Below are positions 34,914 through 44,080 of a stretch of 63,633 bases of DNA, one piece after another. The first letter of the stretch is position 1. The number at the start of each line of letters is the position of its first letter. This DNA is from Clostridia bacterium (lineage in GTDB: Bacteria; Bacillota; Clostridia; Oscillospirales; CAG-272), in the NCBI GenBank assembly GCA_017468385.1, contig JAFUIQ010000003.1, positions 1 to 63,633 on the forward strand, in the 5' to 3' direction. Position numbers and translations under genes: made by a program. The notes beneath the pieces are model-generated. The model was not told the origin of the DNA. It saw nothing but the letters and a program-made list of their open reading frames with translations, and ran no database searches.

Positions 34914-35834
34914 TTATTCCGTTTTTTCCTCGTCAGCGATTTTCTTTGCCCGGGCGTGCAGATCAGACACAGCGGCGATTTGCTTCTCACTGCCGCCGCG
35001 GTAAGTGAGATCGTTGCACATACGGCCGAGGAAGGCCTTTGCCAGTGCGGCGAAGACGGCATCGCCTGTGTCCTCAGCCGCAGACAGCAGGATTTTGCCG
35101 TAACGGAGGGCTTTCTCCGTCTTTTCATCGAGAGTGAGGATGGGGTCGAAGAACACCACCCGGCCCCATTTACCTCCCGCAAAGGAGATCAGCTCATACA
35201 GATTGCGCTGTACGTGCTCGTAATACTCCGGCGTGTCTTTGGCAAACAGCTGCTCGCATTTCTGCCCCACCGTGGCGTACCAGTTGGCGAATTTCGTCTG
35301 GTAGATGGCCAGCGCTTCCTCCGTTTTGCCCTCGGCGTGGAGGATCTTCGCCCGCATGTTCCAGGCGTTCAGGCGGAGGGTTTCCTCCGTGCATCCGGCC
35401 AGAATCTTATCGCACAGGGCGAGGAATTCCTCCTTGTGAGCGAGGAGCACGGCGGGGGCGTTGTCCGCCATATCCCCGCCGATGTTCCACATATAGTAGT
35501 GCATGACCCAGTAATCGTTCGGGTAATCGCGGTAGGCTTTCACGATCACTTCTCTTGCCTGTTTTGGATTCGTTTTCCAAAGACTGCGGTAATGGGCCAG
35601 GGTTTCCTCGATGTCCCGGCGGATCTTTTCGTCATCGTATCCCATGAGGGCGTCCAGCGTTACGCCGAAATAATAGGCCAGGGGCTGGAGCAGGGTGATG
35701 TCGGGATAGGTTTCGCCCCGCTCCCATTTGGAAACGGCGGCGCAGCTGACACCCATGGCCTCGGAGAGCTGTTCCTGGGTGATGCCCCTGTCCGTGCGCA
35801 GTTGCTTGATGTTTTTCCCAATCAGAATATCCAT
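34914..35834 (-). CDS. XRE-family transcriptional regulator with helical C-terminal domain
   Basis: This 306-residue protein has an XRE HTH at residues 6-60 (ITQEQLSEAMGVSCAAVSKWERGETYPDITLLQPLAYYFGVTLDALMGYD) and a ~240-residue helical domain with TPR-like spacing (ALAIYQTKFANWYATVGQKCEQLF). It has the same design as the regulators at 309-1364 and 13363-14175. The start follows GGAGGTACACT; an upstream in-frame ATG has no ribosome binding site. Confidence 0.9.
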   Translation of the reverse strand: MDILIGKNIKQLRTDRGITQEQLSEAMGVSCAAVSKWERGETYPDITLLQPLAYYFGVTLDALMGYDDEKIRRDIEETLAHYRSLWKTNPKQAREVIVKAYRDYPNDYWVMHYYMWNIGGDMADNAPAVLLAHKEEFLALCDKILAGCTEETLRLNAWNMRAKILHAEGKTEEALAIYQTKFANWYATVGQKCEQLFAKDTPEYYEHVQRNLYELISFAGGKWGRVVFFDPILTLDEKTEKALRYGKILLSAAEDTGDAVFAALAKAFLGRMCNDLTYRGGSEKQIAAVSDLHARAKKIADEEKTE

Positions 35835-35964
35835 AGTGTACCTCCAAAAAGATTGAGCCGACGTCTGCTTCTGTAAATATTGTAGCACAAAACGGGAGGA
35901 TGTACAGATATTGTTGGGAAAGACGGGGTGAACCGCCGGTTGAATTTTTGGAGCGGTGGGTTGG

Positions 35965-36108
35965 GTGCATCCGCAAAAATAAAACCGAGTCCTTTGGACT
36001 CCGGTGCCCCGGGGGCTCAGAACCCTGGTTTGCGCCGAGGTTCAGCGGGAATACTTGCCATCATAGCGCAAACCGTAACCGCCCATGGCGGGTGATATGC
36101 GCTTTGCG
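35965..36108 (+). repeat. Solitary copy of the 144-bp repeat (family D)
   Basis: This copy contains the same blocks as the tandem array at 43.5 kb (GCATCCGCAAAAATAAAACC, a GAGTCC/GGACTC hairpin, CCTGGTTTGCGCCGAGG, TTCAGCGGGAATACTTGCCA, AGCGCAAACCGTAACCGCCC) but starts at a different point of the unit. The rest of the 35835-36198 gap holds no gene. Confidence 0.85.
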
Positions 36109-36198
36109 CGTTTGCAGTATAAATAGGAGTACGAACAAAATTGCTCGTGCTCCTTTAATTTAGGAACTGATTTTACAGATTTAGTAGGAGATTGTGGG

Positions 36199-36240
36199 TT
36201 GTTGTGCGCCGAATTTCATGCTATACTGGCGACAGTATAG
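36199..36240 (+). promoter_or_regulatory. Promoter and palindromic operator of the glycoside hydrolase operon
   Basis: TTGTTG (36199-36204), 17 nt, TATACT (36222-36227). The perfect inverted repeat CTATACTG-GCGA-CAGTATAG (36221-36240) covers the -10 and the start of transcription, which is where a repressor would bind. The nearby AraC-type gene would be expected to use direct repeats, so another regulator may act here. Confidence 0.6.
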
Positions 36241-36281
36241 GGAATATCTGCAAAATTTACCACTCATCACGGAGGCTGTGC

Positions 36282-37805
36282 ATGATAGAACTGCACCAGA
36301 ACAACGAATTATCCTACGAAAAGAACCAATATGCCGACGCCAACCCTTTTATTAACGCATCTGTGTCGGATATGCCTTTGGTCACTTACGAGGAGATCTG
36401 TCATCTTCTGCCCCGGCCGATTTTTGACGGCCATGAGGATTACATCGCCTGCTATGATTTTGCTTGGAGGATCGCTTTCAAGAATACTCTCAAGCCGGAG
36501 CCGGAATCGGGATTTGTGTCGAACTTCATAGATACAGCTTTTAACGGCTGTCTGTTTATGTGGGATTCTTCCTTTATACTCATGTTTACGAAATACGCAA
36601 CCCGTCTTTTCCCGTTCCAGAATACACTGGATAACTTCTATGCCAAACAGCACAAGGATGGATTCATCTGCCGTGAAATCCGCGAAAGCAATGGCCGTGA
36701 CCGTTTTGCCCGTCATGATCCCAGCAGCACGGGTCCCAACGTGATGCCTTGGTGTGAAAAGAACTATTTTGATATTTTCGGCGATACGGAACGCTTGGGG
36801 AAAATTTATGCCCCCCTGCGTGCCTATCACATTTGGCTGCGAAAGAACCGGACCTGGCGCGACGGCAGTTATTACTCCAGCGGCTGGGGATGCGGAATGG
36901 ATAACAGTCCTCGCATGGAGCCGGCGTATAATCCCCGGTTCTCGCATGGACATATGATCTGGATCGATGCCTGCTGTCAACAGATCCTCAGTGCCAATAT
37001 CCTCATCGAGATGAACCACGTCCTCGGCGGCAAAGACGATGTGTCCGATCTGATGGAAGAGCGGGATCGCTTGACCAAATTGGTGAATGAAAAATTGTGG
37101 GATGAGGCAACCGGCTTTTATTATGATCTACTCAAAGATGATTCATTCAGCGGTGTGAAGCACATAGGTGCCTATTGGGCTTTGCTGGCCGGTGTCGTTC
37201 CGCCGGATAGAGTGGAACGATTTGTGGCACATTTAACCAACACGAGCGAATTCAATCGCCCGAATACAATTCCCACGCTGTCTGCAGATCATCCGGAATA
37301 CAACAGAAAGGATGGCGGCTATTGGCGCGGCGGCGTTTGGGCGCCGACGAACTATATGACACTGTGCGGACTCACAAAATATGGGCAGGATGAACTCGCC
37401 TATCGCATTGCGGATACATACGTAGAAAACGTTGTGAGCAACTTCGGGAAAACCGGTACACTTTGGGAAAATTATGCCCCCGAATCCGACGAAAAGGGAA
37501 ATCCTGCGCGCCCGGATTTCGTTGGTTGGACAGGACTTGCACCCATTTCTATCTTCTTCGAGTACGTGCTTGGCATTCGCGCCGATGTGCCCACAAAGAC
37601 AATCCTATGGGATGTTCACAAAACGGAGCGGCATGGCATTAGACAGTATCCGATGGGACGGGATATCACACTGGATCTTGTTTGTGAGGCCAGAAACTCC
37701 CCGGAGGATGAGCCTGTGATCACAGCCGTATCCAACACTCCGGTGAAAATCGTTGTGCGGTGGATGGGCAAAGAGAAAACCTTGTATTCAAAGTTGCCAA
37801 TATAA
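36282..37805 (+). CDS. GH63-like glycoside hydrolase (mannosylglycerate hydrolase/trehalase-type fold)
   Basis: This 507-residue protein has an (alpha/alpha)6-barrel pattern: WDSSFILMFTKYA, SYYSSGWGCGMDNSPRM and GGYWRGGVWAPTNYMTLCGL, the last being the conserved block of GH37/GH63 enzymes that includes a catalytic carboxylate region. It has no signal peptide, so it should act in the cytoplasm on an imported glucoside, mannoside or similar. It is the first gene of a cluster with a binding lipoprotein and a GDPD. The start follows ACGGAGGCTGTGC. Confidence 0.82.
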   Translation: MIELHQNNELSYEKNQYADANPFINASVSDMPLVTYEEICHLLPRPIFDGHEDYIACYDFAWRIAFKNTLKPEPESGFVSNFIDTAFNGCLFMWDSSFILMFTKYATRLFPFQNTLDNFYAKQHKDGFICREIRESNGRDRFARHDPSSTGPNVMPWCEKNYFDIFGDTERLGKIYAPLRAYHIWLRKNRTWRDGSYYSSGWGCGMDNSPRMEPAYNPRFSHGHMIWIDACCQQILSANILIEMNHVLGGKDDVSDLMEERDRLTKLVNEKLWDEATGFYYDLLKDDSFSGVKHIGAYWALLAGVVPPDRVERFVAHLTNTSEFNRPNTIPTLSADHPEYNRKDGGYWRGGVWAPTNYMTLCGLTKYGQDELAYRIADTYVENVVSNFGKTGTLWENYAPESDEKGNPARPDFVGWTGLAPISIFFEYVLGIRADVPTKTILWDVHKTERHGIRQYPMGRDITLDLVCEARNSPEDEPVITAVSNTPVKIVVRWMGKEKTLYSKLPI

Positions 37806-37832
37806 AAAATTTTAACAAAAAGGAGCAGCAAC

Positions 37833-39341
37833 ATGAAATTCAAACGTATTCTGTCTTTTATTCTGGCGATCCTTATGTTTGTCCCCGTTTTTGCCGCATG
37901 TGATGCTGATGAGCCCGCGGTAACTCCAGGCGTATCGGATAACAGCGATACGTCCCCAACTGGCGAAACCATTCCGCCGGAAGAGAACGGCCTTGTGCTG
38001 GACAAAACGAATTTGGAAGGTGCTGTTCTGCGCATTCACGGTGACGATGGTTCTACCAGCTACGGTTACTATGAGACCGGTGATATCTGGAAAGAGGAAG
38101 ACAGCTCCGATCCGTTTGATGCATCCGTGTACAAGCGTGCCCAGGACTGTATCAATACATATAACTTCAGCATTGTCTACACCAACTCCGCAAACCCTCT
38201 CGCGGATGTAACAAGCATGGTGTCCGGTGGTCTGGATCAAGTGGATCTGGTATTTGGTGCCTGGAGCCGTATTTTCCCTGCATCCAAGGCAGGTGTTCTG
38301 TACGATCTCCGCGAAATTGAGACGATCGATCTCTCGGGTGAATGGTGGGATCAGAACGCCAACACGGAGTTGTCTCTGGCAAATCGGTTATTCTACACAA
38401 CCGGCGAATTGACCACGGTGGATGATCGCTGCACGCGTGCGCTGTATTTTAATAAGGCTTTGGCAACAGCCAATAATTTGGAAAGCCCTTACGAGTTGGT
38501 TCGCAGCAATCAGTGGACATTTGATAAATTTGCAGAAATGTGCCGCAGCGTGTACAACGATGTGGACGGCGCAGGAGAATACGACGAAGACGATATTGTC
38601 GGATTCTTCTACGAAGCATTCCAATTTTCCTATTTTATGACCGCCATGGGCGAGAAAATAGCCACATTGGATGAAAGCGGCAAGCCGGTGTATTCCTATC
38701 TCAGCACATCTGAAGCAGTAACCAAAATGGAAAAAATCGCGGAACTGCTGATCGATAACGAAGCCACTTTCCACGTGAATGATTACAAAAATCTGGGTTC
38801 TTTCAGCAATAAATGGGCATACGGTCGCGGAAAGTTCGCCGCAGGCAAGCATCTGTTCTCCGTCGGCGGTGCACTGGTCATCACCGAGTTTGTGGATATG
38901 GAGGATGAATTCGGCATCATCCCCATGCCGAAATGGACGTCCGAGCAAGACCGGTATTATCACATCATCGAAACCTCGGCTCCCTTGTTTGGTGTGCCCA
39001 ACACCAAGACAGACACAACCGATCTGGGATACATGCTGGAGTATTTCTCCTATGAAGGCATGAACACGGTCACTCCTGCCTACAAAGAAAAAATGCTGAA
39101 ACGCCGCTATGCGCAGGATGCGGACAGCGCGGATATGTTGGATATCATTTATGCCAGCAAGTGTTTTGATATTGGCTATGTGGGCAATTGGAACAATATA
39201 TCCAGACTGGGTGACAGTTCCGTCGAAAATCGCAAAATTCCGAAGATGTCCTCCATCAACCGTGCGGGCAAAAACATACCGAATCTGATTGAGAAAGAAT
39301 ACGAAACCCTTGTGAATATCGGTAAGGCAAACACGCAGTAA
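37833..39341 (+). CDS. ABC transporter substrate-binding lipoprotein
   Basis: This 502-residue protein has a lipoprotein signal (lipobox VFAAC, Cys23), an acidic Thr/Pro linker, and a large solute-binding fold (FKEYDEDDIVGF-like central region, NLFYTTGELTTVDDR-like ligand strand). It is longer than the 409-residue binding protein at 15.4 kb, as in binding proteins for oligosaccharides. No permease genes are in the cluster, so the transport channel is encoded elsewhere. The start follows AAAGGAGCAGCAAC. Confidence 0.85.
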   Translation: MKFKRILSFILAILMFVPVFAACDADEPAVTPGVSDNSDTSPTGETIPPEENGLVLDKTNLEGAVLRIHGDDGSTSYGYYETGDIWKEEDSSDPFDASVYKRAQDCINTYNFSIVYTNSANPLADVTSMVSGGLDQVDLVFGAWSRIFPASKAGVLYDLREIETIDLSGEWWDQNANTELSLANRLFYTTGELTTVDDRCTRALYFNKALATANNLESPYELVRSNQWTFDKFAEMCRSVYNDVDGAGEYDEDDIVGFFYEAFQFSYFMTAMGEKIATLDESGKPVYSYLSTSEAVTKMEKIAELLIDNEATFHVNDYKNLGSFSNKWAYGRGKFAAGKHLFSVGGALVITEFVDMEDEFGIIPMPKWTSEQDRYYHIIETSAPLFGVPNTKTDTTDLGYMLEYFSYEGMNTVTPAYKEKMLKRRYAQDADSADMLDIIYASKCFDIGYVGNWNNISRLGDSSVENRKIPKMSSINRAGKNIPNLIEKEYETLVNIGKANTQ

Positions 39342-39360
39342 TTGCATAAAGGAGTTACCA

Positions 39361-41475
39361 ATGAAAGCAAAACACCTCATGATGGCTTTGGCCATTATGG
39401 CTGTACTCTGCCTTAGTTTGAGTGGCTGTCAAACAAAAAACGAAAGGATAGCTTTGGTTGCAGACGGGGCAGTACAGGCTCGTATTGTGTATCCGGTCTC
39501 CGCAAACAAGTGCATTATGGACGCCATTGAAGTGATGGAAAACGAAATCAGCAGCCGGTATGGCCTTGCAATCCCCGCAGAGTCAGAGGCCTGGGCGGAA
39601 GATACGGACAATTCCACCCGGATTCACATCGGATCAACCGCACACCCCGCCGCCAAATCGGCTATGGATGCATTGCCTGCAAGCAGTTATGCAATCATTG
39701 TCAGCGACAATCAGATATGGATTGTTGCAAGCAATCCGTATTTATACTCCATTGCCGCGGAAACACTAATGACATCTGCCATCATAACCGAGGAGGGCAT
39801 GTTTTTGGACAGTACATTTCAATACACAAGCGATAGTTTTCCTGTGTGTTCACTGGTGACGGACGGTAAAAGCGATTATACCATTGTGTATGCGGAAAAT
39901 GACAAAACCGCCAAAGAAAACGCGCGCTTTATCTGTGACGCCATCTACTACGCATCGGATTTGGATCTGAAAGTAATCGGTGACTCCGAGCCCGCTTCCG
40001 GAAAAGAAATTCTTGTAGGGGCTACCAATCGCCCGCTGTCCGCGCAGGATAAGTCATATTATCTGAACGCATGCCTGCAAAGCGACAGCGAGGGGAATAT
40101 CGCCATAACCGGCAATATCGCTGTCGGTGCGGCTGAATTGATCAAAATGATTTCCAATCTGGGTGATGCGGACAAAAACAATATAGAAGTTCCGGTATTC
40201 TCCTTGGGAATAGTCGCTCCATCCGGTTACGGCAATCCGCCCAAATACGAGGGAAGCGGAACGGAGGAACTGCGGTATTCCTTTGAAAAACATAAATCCT
40301 ACTATGTGTTGATTCATGACGCAAAGCGGCAGGATTACACGGATTACTGCAGGAAATTGGAGGCGGAAGGATACGAGGTGTATACGCAGAAAAGCGTAAA
40401 AACGCACGAGTTCTCCACGTATTTTGACGGGCACACCATTGTAACTCTTTCCCATATGGTGTATAATGATATACAGCGAGAAAGTGCGGGAAGTGTGTCC
40501 TATATCTCCATCGCTGTGGACAGCATAGAGAATTCCTCGCTTCCCCCAAAAGCCACGGCGTATGAGACTGTCACCACATCGCAGGTGTCTCTGATCCATG
40601 CCCAATGCGGATTTCTCGTGCGTCTTGAGGACGGCAAATTTCTCATGATTGACGGCGGATTGAACCGGGAGATCCATACAGAGATCATTTACGAACAGCT
40701 TTGCTCTCAGAATGTGCTGGAGGGAAAGCCTGTGATTGCCGCGTGGATCTTTACCCATCCCCATACGGATCACTTGGGCGGTTTCTACGGATTCACCCAA
40801 AAGCATGCCGGTGACGTGGTGCTGGAAAGTGCGATTTTCAACTTCCCGGCGTATGAAACCTATTACGGAAAGAATTCGGATGAATACGACAAAGACAATC
40901 CGGATAATGCGGATACGGTTTCCCGCGAAATGAAGTCATACAGCGAGAAGATGCATCAGATTCTGTCTGCATCCTATCCGGAGGCAAATATCGCAATCGC
41001 GCACGCCGGGCAGAGTTATAACTACGCAGGACTTGTTTTGGATGTGTTGTTTACCCACGAAACGCTGTACAAAAAGCAGATGACGGACACCAATATGTCC
41101 AGCGTGGTCTATATGCTCACGATGCCCCGGGGAAAAATGATCATTCTCGGAGATATGTCCTCCACGGGATGTATGCTGCTTGATCGACTGTACGGAAGCG
41201 AACTGAAGGCGGATGTGGTGCAGCTGGCGCACCACGGATATAACGGCGGCAATGAAGGAATGTATGCCCATATCAACGCCACAGCAACTGTGTGGACCAA
41301 CTCCTATGAAGTGATTCGTGAAAGAAACCTGCATAACCGACCATCGTATAATCATTATTCCTACAACAGTGTAAAGTACAATCTTATTATGGATTCCGAC
41401 GATCGCGTTATGATCCTTTACCCCGATATGACAGCGGGGGATCTTGCCCCGTTTATACAGGATTTCCGCGGATAG
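39361..41475 (+). CDS. Surface lipoprotein with C-terminal metallo-beta-lactamase-fold domain
   Basis: This 704-residue protein has a lipobox LSGC (Cys23). The first ~400 residues contain no domain I can name. From ~415 a metallo-beta-lactamase fold begins (LEDGKFLMIDGG) with metal ligands in THPHTDHLGG (~465-474), an Asp in IILGDMSSTG and a His in VVQLAHHGYNGG (~617-628), like ComEC-type hydrolase domains. It should act outside the cell, perhaps on a phosphodiester. It follows the binding protein by 19 bp and precedes the GDPD gene. The start follows AAAGGAGTTACCA. Confidence 0.8.
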   Translation: MKAKHLMMALAIMAVLCLSLSGCQTKNERIALVADGAVQARIVYPVSANKCIMDAIEVMENEISSRYGLAIPAESEAWAEDTDNSTRIHIGSTAHPAAKSAMDALPASSYAIIVSDNQIWIVASNPYLYSIAAETLMTSAIITEEGMFLDSTFQYTSDSFPVCSLVTDGKSDYTIVYAENDKTAKENARFICDAIYYASDLDLKVIGDSEPASGKEILVGATNRPLSAQDKSYYLNACLQSDSEGNIAITGNIAVGAAELIKMISNLGDADKNNIEVPVFSLGIVAPSGYGNPPKYEGSGTEELRYSFEKHKSYYVLIHDAKRQDYTDYCRKLEAEGYEVYTQKSVKTHEFSTYFDGHTIVTLSHMVYNDIQRESAGSVSYISIAVDSIENSSLPPKATAYETVTTSQVSLIHAQCGFLVRLEDGKFLMIDGGLNREIHTEIIYEQLCSQNVLEGKPVIAAWIFTHPHTDHLGGFYGFTQKHAGDVVLESAIFNFPAYETYYGKNSDEYDKDNPDNADTVSREMKSYSEKMHQILSASYPEANIAIAHAGQSYNYAGLVLDVLFTHETLYKKQMTDTNMSSVVYMLTMPRGKMIILGDMSSTGCMLLDRLYGSELKADVVQLAHHGYNGGNEGMYAHINATATVWTNSYEVIRERNLHNRPSYNHYSYNSVKYNLIMDSDDRVMILYPDMTAGDLAPFIQDFRG

Positions 41476-41541
41476 TGGAGGGGGAATATCCCTCCGATTT
41501 TCCTGCGCTGCAAAATGTAAAGCCGAACAGGAGGTATTCTT

Positions 41542-42375
41542 ATGAATTTTAATCTGTTTGAAACGGCAAAGAAAAACAGGATCGTTGTTGCCCACCGCGG
41601 CACTTGCGGCGGGAATATCCCTTGCAATACGTTGGCTTCCTATGGTATTGCCCTGAAGCAGGGAGCGGATATGATTGAAGTGGATGTGGAAATGAGTGCG
41701 GACGGAAAACTGTTTGTGTTCCATCCCGGCATGGAACCCTGGCATCTGTTTCACCGTGACAGAATCAGCCGCATGAAATCCGAGGATATTGCACATCTTC
41801 GCTTTGTGAACACAGACTGTGCCGCAACGCAGTTTGGCATCAACACGTTCGATGAAGTTCTGGAAGCCTTCAAAGATAAGTGCTACATCAATGTGGATAA
41901 ATTTTGGGGTCATCCGAAGGAGATCTCCGAGGCCATCCGCCGCCATAAGATGGAGGACCAGATCCTCGTCAAATCCACCCTCTCCGATAAGGTGTTGCAT
42001 GTGCTTGAGGAAGTAGCACCGAACCTTCCTTTTATGGCCATCGTGCGCGATACACATGATGCTCACGAATCCCTGATGCAGCGCAGCATCCATTATATCG
42101 GAGCGGAAGTATTGTTTAAATCTGAGGACTGTGAGGTTGCCAGTCCGGCCTTCATCGAAAAGATGCACAAGGATGGAAAACTGGTGTGGGTGAATTCCAT
42201 CATCTACGATTACAGGGATCAGCTCAGCGCCGGACATTCCGACGACACGGCACTCACCGAAAGTGAGGAGATCGGCTGGGGATGGCTTGCCGATCGCGGT
42301 TTTGACTTCATTCAGACCGACTGGCCGATCATGCTGATCAACTTCTTGAAATCCACCGGAAGATACTATCGATAA
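41542..42375 (+). CDS. Glycerophosphodiester phosphodiesterase
   Basis: This 277-residue TIM-barrel enzyme carries the GDPD pattern VVAHRGTCGGNIPCNTLASYGIALKQGADMIEVDVEMSADGKLFVFHPG: the catalytic His of HRG, the metal-binding Glu/Asp of IEVDVE and a second His in VFHPG. It hydrolyses glycerophosphodiesters to glycerol 3-phosphate and an alcohol. There is no signal peptide, so it acts in the cytoplasm on imported diesters. It is last in the operon; the start follows CAGGAGGTATTCTT. Confidence 0.9.
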   Translation: MNFNLFETAKKNRIVVAHRGTCGGNIPCNTLASYGIALKQGADMIEVDVEMSADGKLFVFHPGMEPWHLFHRDRISRMKSEDIAHLRFVNTDCAATQFGINTFDEVLEAFKDKCYINVDKFWGHPKEISEAIRRHKMEDQILVKSTLSDKVLHVLEEVAPNLPFMAIVRDTHDAHESLMQRSIHYIGAEVLFKSEDCEVASPAFIEKMHKDGKLVWVNSIIYDYRDQLSAGHSDDTALTESEEIGWGWLADRGFDFIQTDWPIMLINFLKSTGRYYR

Positions 42376-42377
42376 AC

Positions 42378-42408
42378 AGAAAACCCGAGGTTAACCCTCG
42401 GGTTTTGT
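42378..42408. terminator. Bidirectional terminator between GDPD and AraC genes
   Basis: AAAACCCGAGG and CCTCGGGTTTT pair around TTAA. Confidence 0.9.
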
Positions 42409-43266
42409 TTCGCTGTCACGGCGAATCTGTTTGCGATACTGCGTGGGAGACACGCCCTCGGTATACTTCTGAAAAACGTGACAGAAGTAATCCGGATTTT
42501 GAAAACCCACGCTGTCGGAAATTTCCTTAATAGAAAGGGCGGTGGTTTTCAAAAGAGACTTGGCACGATACATGCGATAATCACTCAAATACTGGGTGGG
42601 TGATTTGCCCAGTTCCCGGCGGAACAGCTTGTATAAGTACTTGGGCGATACATGTACCGCATCGGCGATATCTTTTTCCCTCAGCGAGTGCCGGTAGGAT
42701 GTTTCGATATACGCTATGGCTTTTGAAATATACTGCTGCGGGATGCGTTTTTCGGGTGCTTTTATTGCAGTTGATGTGGATGCATGCAAAGAAAGCAGCT
42801 CCATCAGTTTTGAAATCATATACAGGACATCTTGCTTGTCGGTATACGAGTCTTTGTTGTGTAAGTCGCGGAAGATTGCCAGTACTTGATCCATATATGG
42901 AACGGGAAACACGCCTCGCACCGGTATAAAGCCACCGCCTTCCAGCAATGCCTTCGCACCTGTCCCCCTGAAAAGTATCCAGTAGTGCTCCCAGGCACCG
43001 GCCTCCTGTGATGTTCCCACGGAAAACATATGATCCTCGTCCGGTGTCAACAAAAATCCGCATGGAGCGGTGAGCACTTGATCACCGCAGAATCCGCTGC
43101 CGGAGACAACGTAGTGAAGTACATAGCAGTTCCTGCTTTCCCGATAGGAATGACCGGGCGCCTGGCGTCCGAATCCGGCTTCAACCACAGTGATGTATGC
43201 ATCCGGTGCAGTACCTTCCGAATATACAATAGAGGAGCCGGTCGTCTTAAAAAGTATATGGATCAT
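42391..43266 (-). CDS. AraC-family transcriptional regulator
   Basis: This 291-residue protein has an N-terminal cupin-type effector domain and a C-terminal pair of helix-turn-helices (LREKDIADAVHVSPKYLYKLFRRELGKSPTQYLSDYRM and LSIKEISDSVGFQNPDYFCHVFQKYTEGVSPTQYRKQ). It converges on the GH63-GDPD operon and probably activates it in response to its sugar. The last residues overlap the shared terminator. The start follows GAAGGTGGATATGT. Confidence 0.92.
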   Translation of the reverse strand: MIHILFKTTGSSIVYSEGTAPDAYITVVEAGFGRQAPGHSYRESRNCYVLHYVVSGSGFCGDQVLTAPCGFLLTPDEDHMFSVGTSQEAGAWEHYWILFRGTGAKALLEGGGFIPVRGVFPVPYMDQVLAIFRDLHNKDSYTDKQDVLYMISKLMELLSLHASTSTAIKAPEKRIPQQYISKAIAYIETSYRHSLREKDIADAVHVSPKYLYKLFRRELGKSPTQYLSDYRMYRAKSLLKTTALSIKEISDSVGFQNPDYFCHVFQKYTEGVSPTQYRKQIRRDSETKPEG

Positions 43267-43462
43267 ACATATCCACCTTCAGAATAATGATTTCGCGTGT
43301 ATATAAGGATGCAATCAAAGATTTTTGCTGTATGCCTTCTGTCGCTTCGTCCAAAACCGTCTTCCTACCCGGCGGGATACCCGCATCACGATGGCGTACC
43401 ACTTGCGGTTATCTCTGGTGGTACCAAGGCATGATGGGCATACATGTGTCATCTTATAACAA

Positions 43463-43491
43463 ATGATACCATAAGGTACCGTATATTTCAA
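43463..43491 (-). promoter_or_regulatory. Promoter of the AraC-family gene
   Basis: Minus-strand TTGAAA (43486-43491), 17 nt, TATCAT (43463-43468). The ~190-nt leader to the start codon holds a short Cys-containing frame without a ribosome binding site and no clear fold. Confidence 0.6.
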
Positions 43492-43538
43492 CAGACCCCA
43501 AGAATTATTGCGGAAAAATCGGAGGGAGGATCCGTCCG

Positions 43539-43900
43539 CACAGCGCAAACCGTAACCGCCCTTGGCGGTGGGGTACATCGCGTCATGTGCATCCGCAAAA
43601 ATAAAACCGAGTCCAAAGGACTCGGGTGTCCGGGGGCTCTGAACCCTGGTTTGCGCCAAAATTCAGCGGGAATACTTGCCAGCACAGCGCAAACCGTAAC
43701 CGCCCATGGCGGTGGGGTACGTCGCGCTGTGTGCATCCGCAAAAATAAAACCGAGTCCAAAGGACTCGGGTGTCCGGGGGCTCTAAACCCTGGTTTGCGC
43801 CGAGGTTCAGCGGGAATGTTTGCCAGCACAGCGCAAACCGTAACCGACCATGGCGGTGGGGTACGTCGCGCCATGTGCATCCGCAAAAATAAAACAGGGT
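43539..43900 (+). repeat. 144-bp tandem repeat array (family D), 2.5 units
   Basis: Units begin at about 43539, 43683 and 43827, an exact 144-bp period; the third stops at the tRNA-Val terminator. Each unit holds GCGCAAACCGTAACCG, a CACAGCGC/GCGCTGTG pairing in the middle copy, GCATCCGCAAAAATAAAACC and a GAGTCC/GGACTC hairpin. The third copy has a different hairpin in the last place. Both strands stay open through it because 144 is a multiple of three, but neither frame has coding signals. Confidence 0.9.
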
Positions 43901-43922
43901 CCGATGGACCCTGTTTTATTTT
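43886..43922 (-). terminator. Terminator of tRNA-Val
   Basis: AAAATAAAACAGGGTCC and GGACCCTGTTTTATTTT pair; it follows the tRNA directly on the minus strand. Confidence 0.85.
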
Positions 43923-43999
43923 TGGTGGAGACGAGGGGGCTCGAACCCATGACCTCACGGATGTGAACCGTGCGCTCTGACCAGCTGAGCTACGCCTCC
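43923..43999 (-). tRNA. tRNA-Val(CAC)
   Basis: Acceptor stem GGAGGCG/CGTCTCC, D arm GCTCAGCTGGTCAGAGC, anticodon stem CACGG/CCGTG with loop TTCACAT (anticodon CAC), T-loop GGTTCGAGCCC and an encoded CCA on the minus strand. Confidence 0.93.
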
Positions 44000-44080
44000 A
44001 TGGAATGATATCCGTTAACGGATATCATTATACCACAACGTGTGGCGGAATGCAAGTCGGTTTTTCAATTTTTGTGTGAA

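Noticed and set aside
43315..43452. 45-codon Cys-containing frame in the leader of the AraC gene
   Set aside because: Its ATG lies at the predicted transcription start with no ribosome binding site, and no relative was recognised.
43539..43900. Possible CRISPR array
   Set aside because: Only 2.5 units of 144 bp with no unique spacers between short repeats, and no cas genes.
43444..43980. Open frames on both strands through the 144-bp tandem repeat, giving 48-residue peptide repeats
   Set aside because: 144 is a multiple of three, so any open unit stays open. There are no ribosome binding sites, and one frame runs into tRNA-Val.
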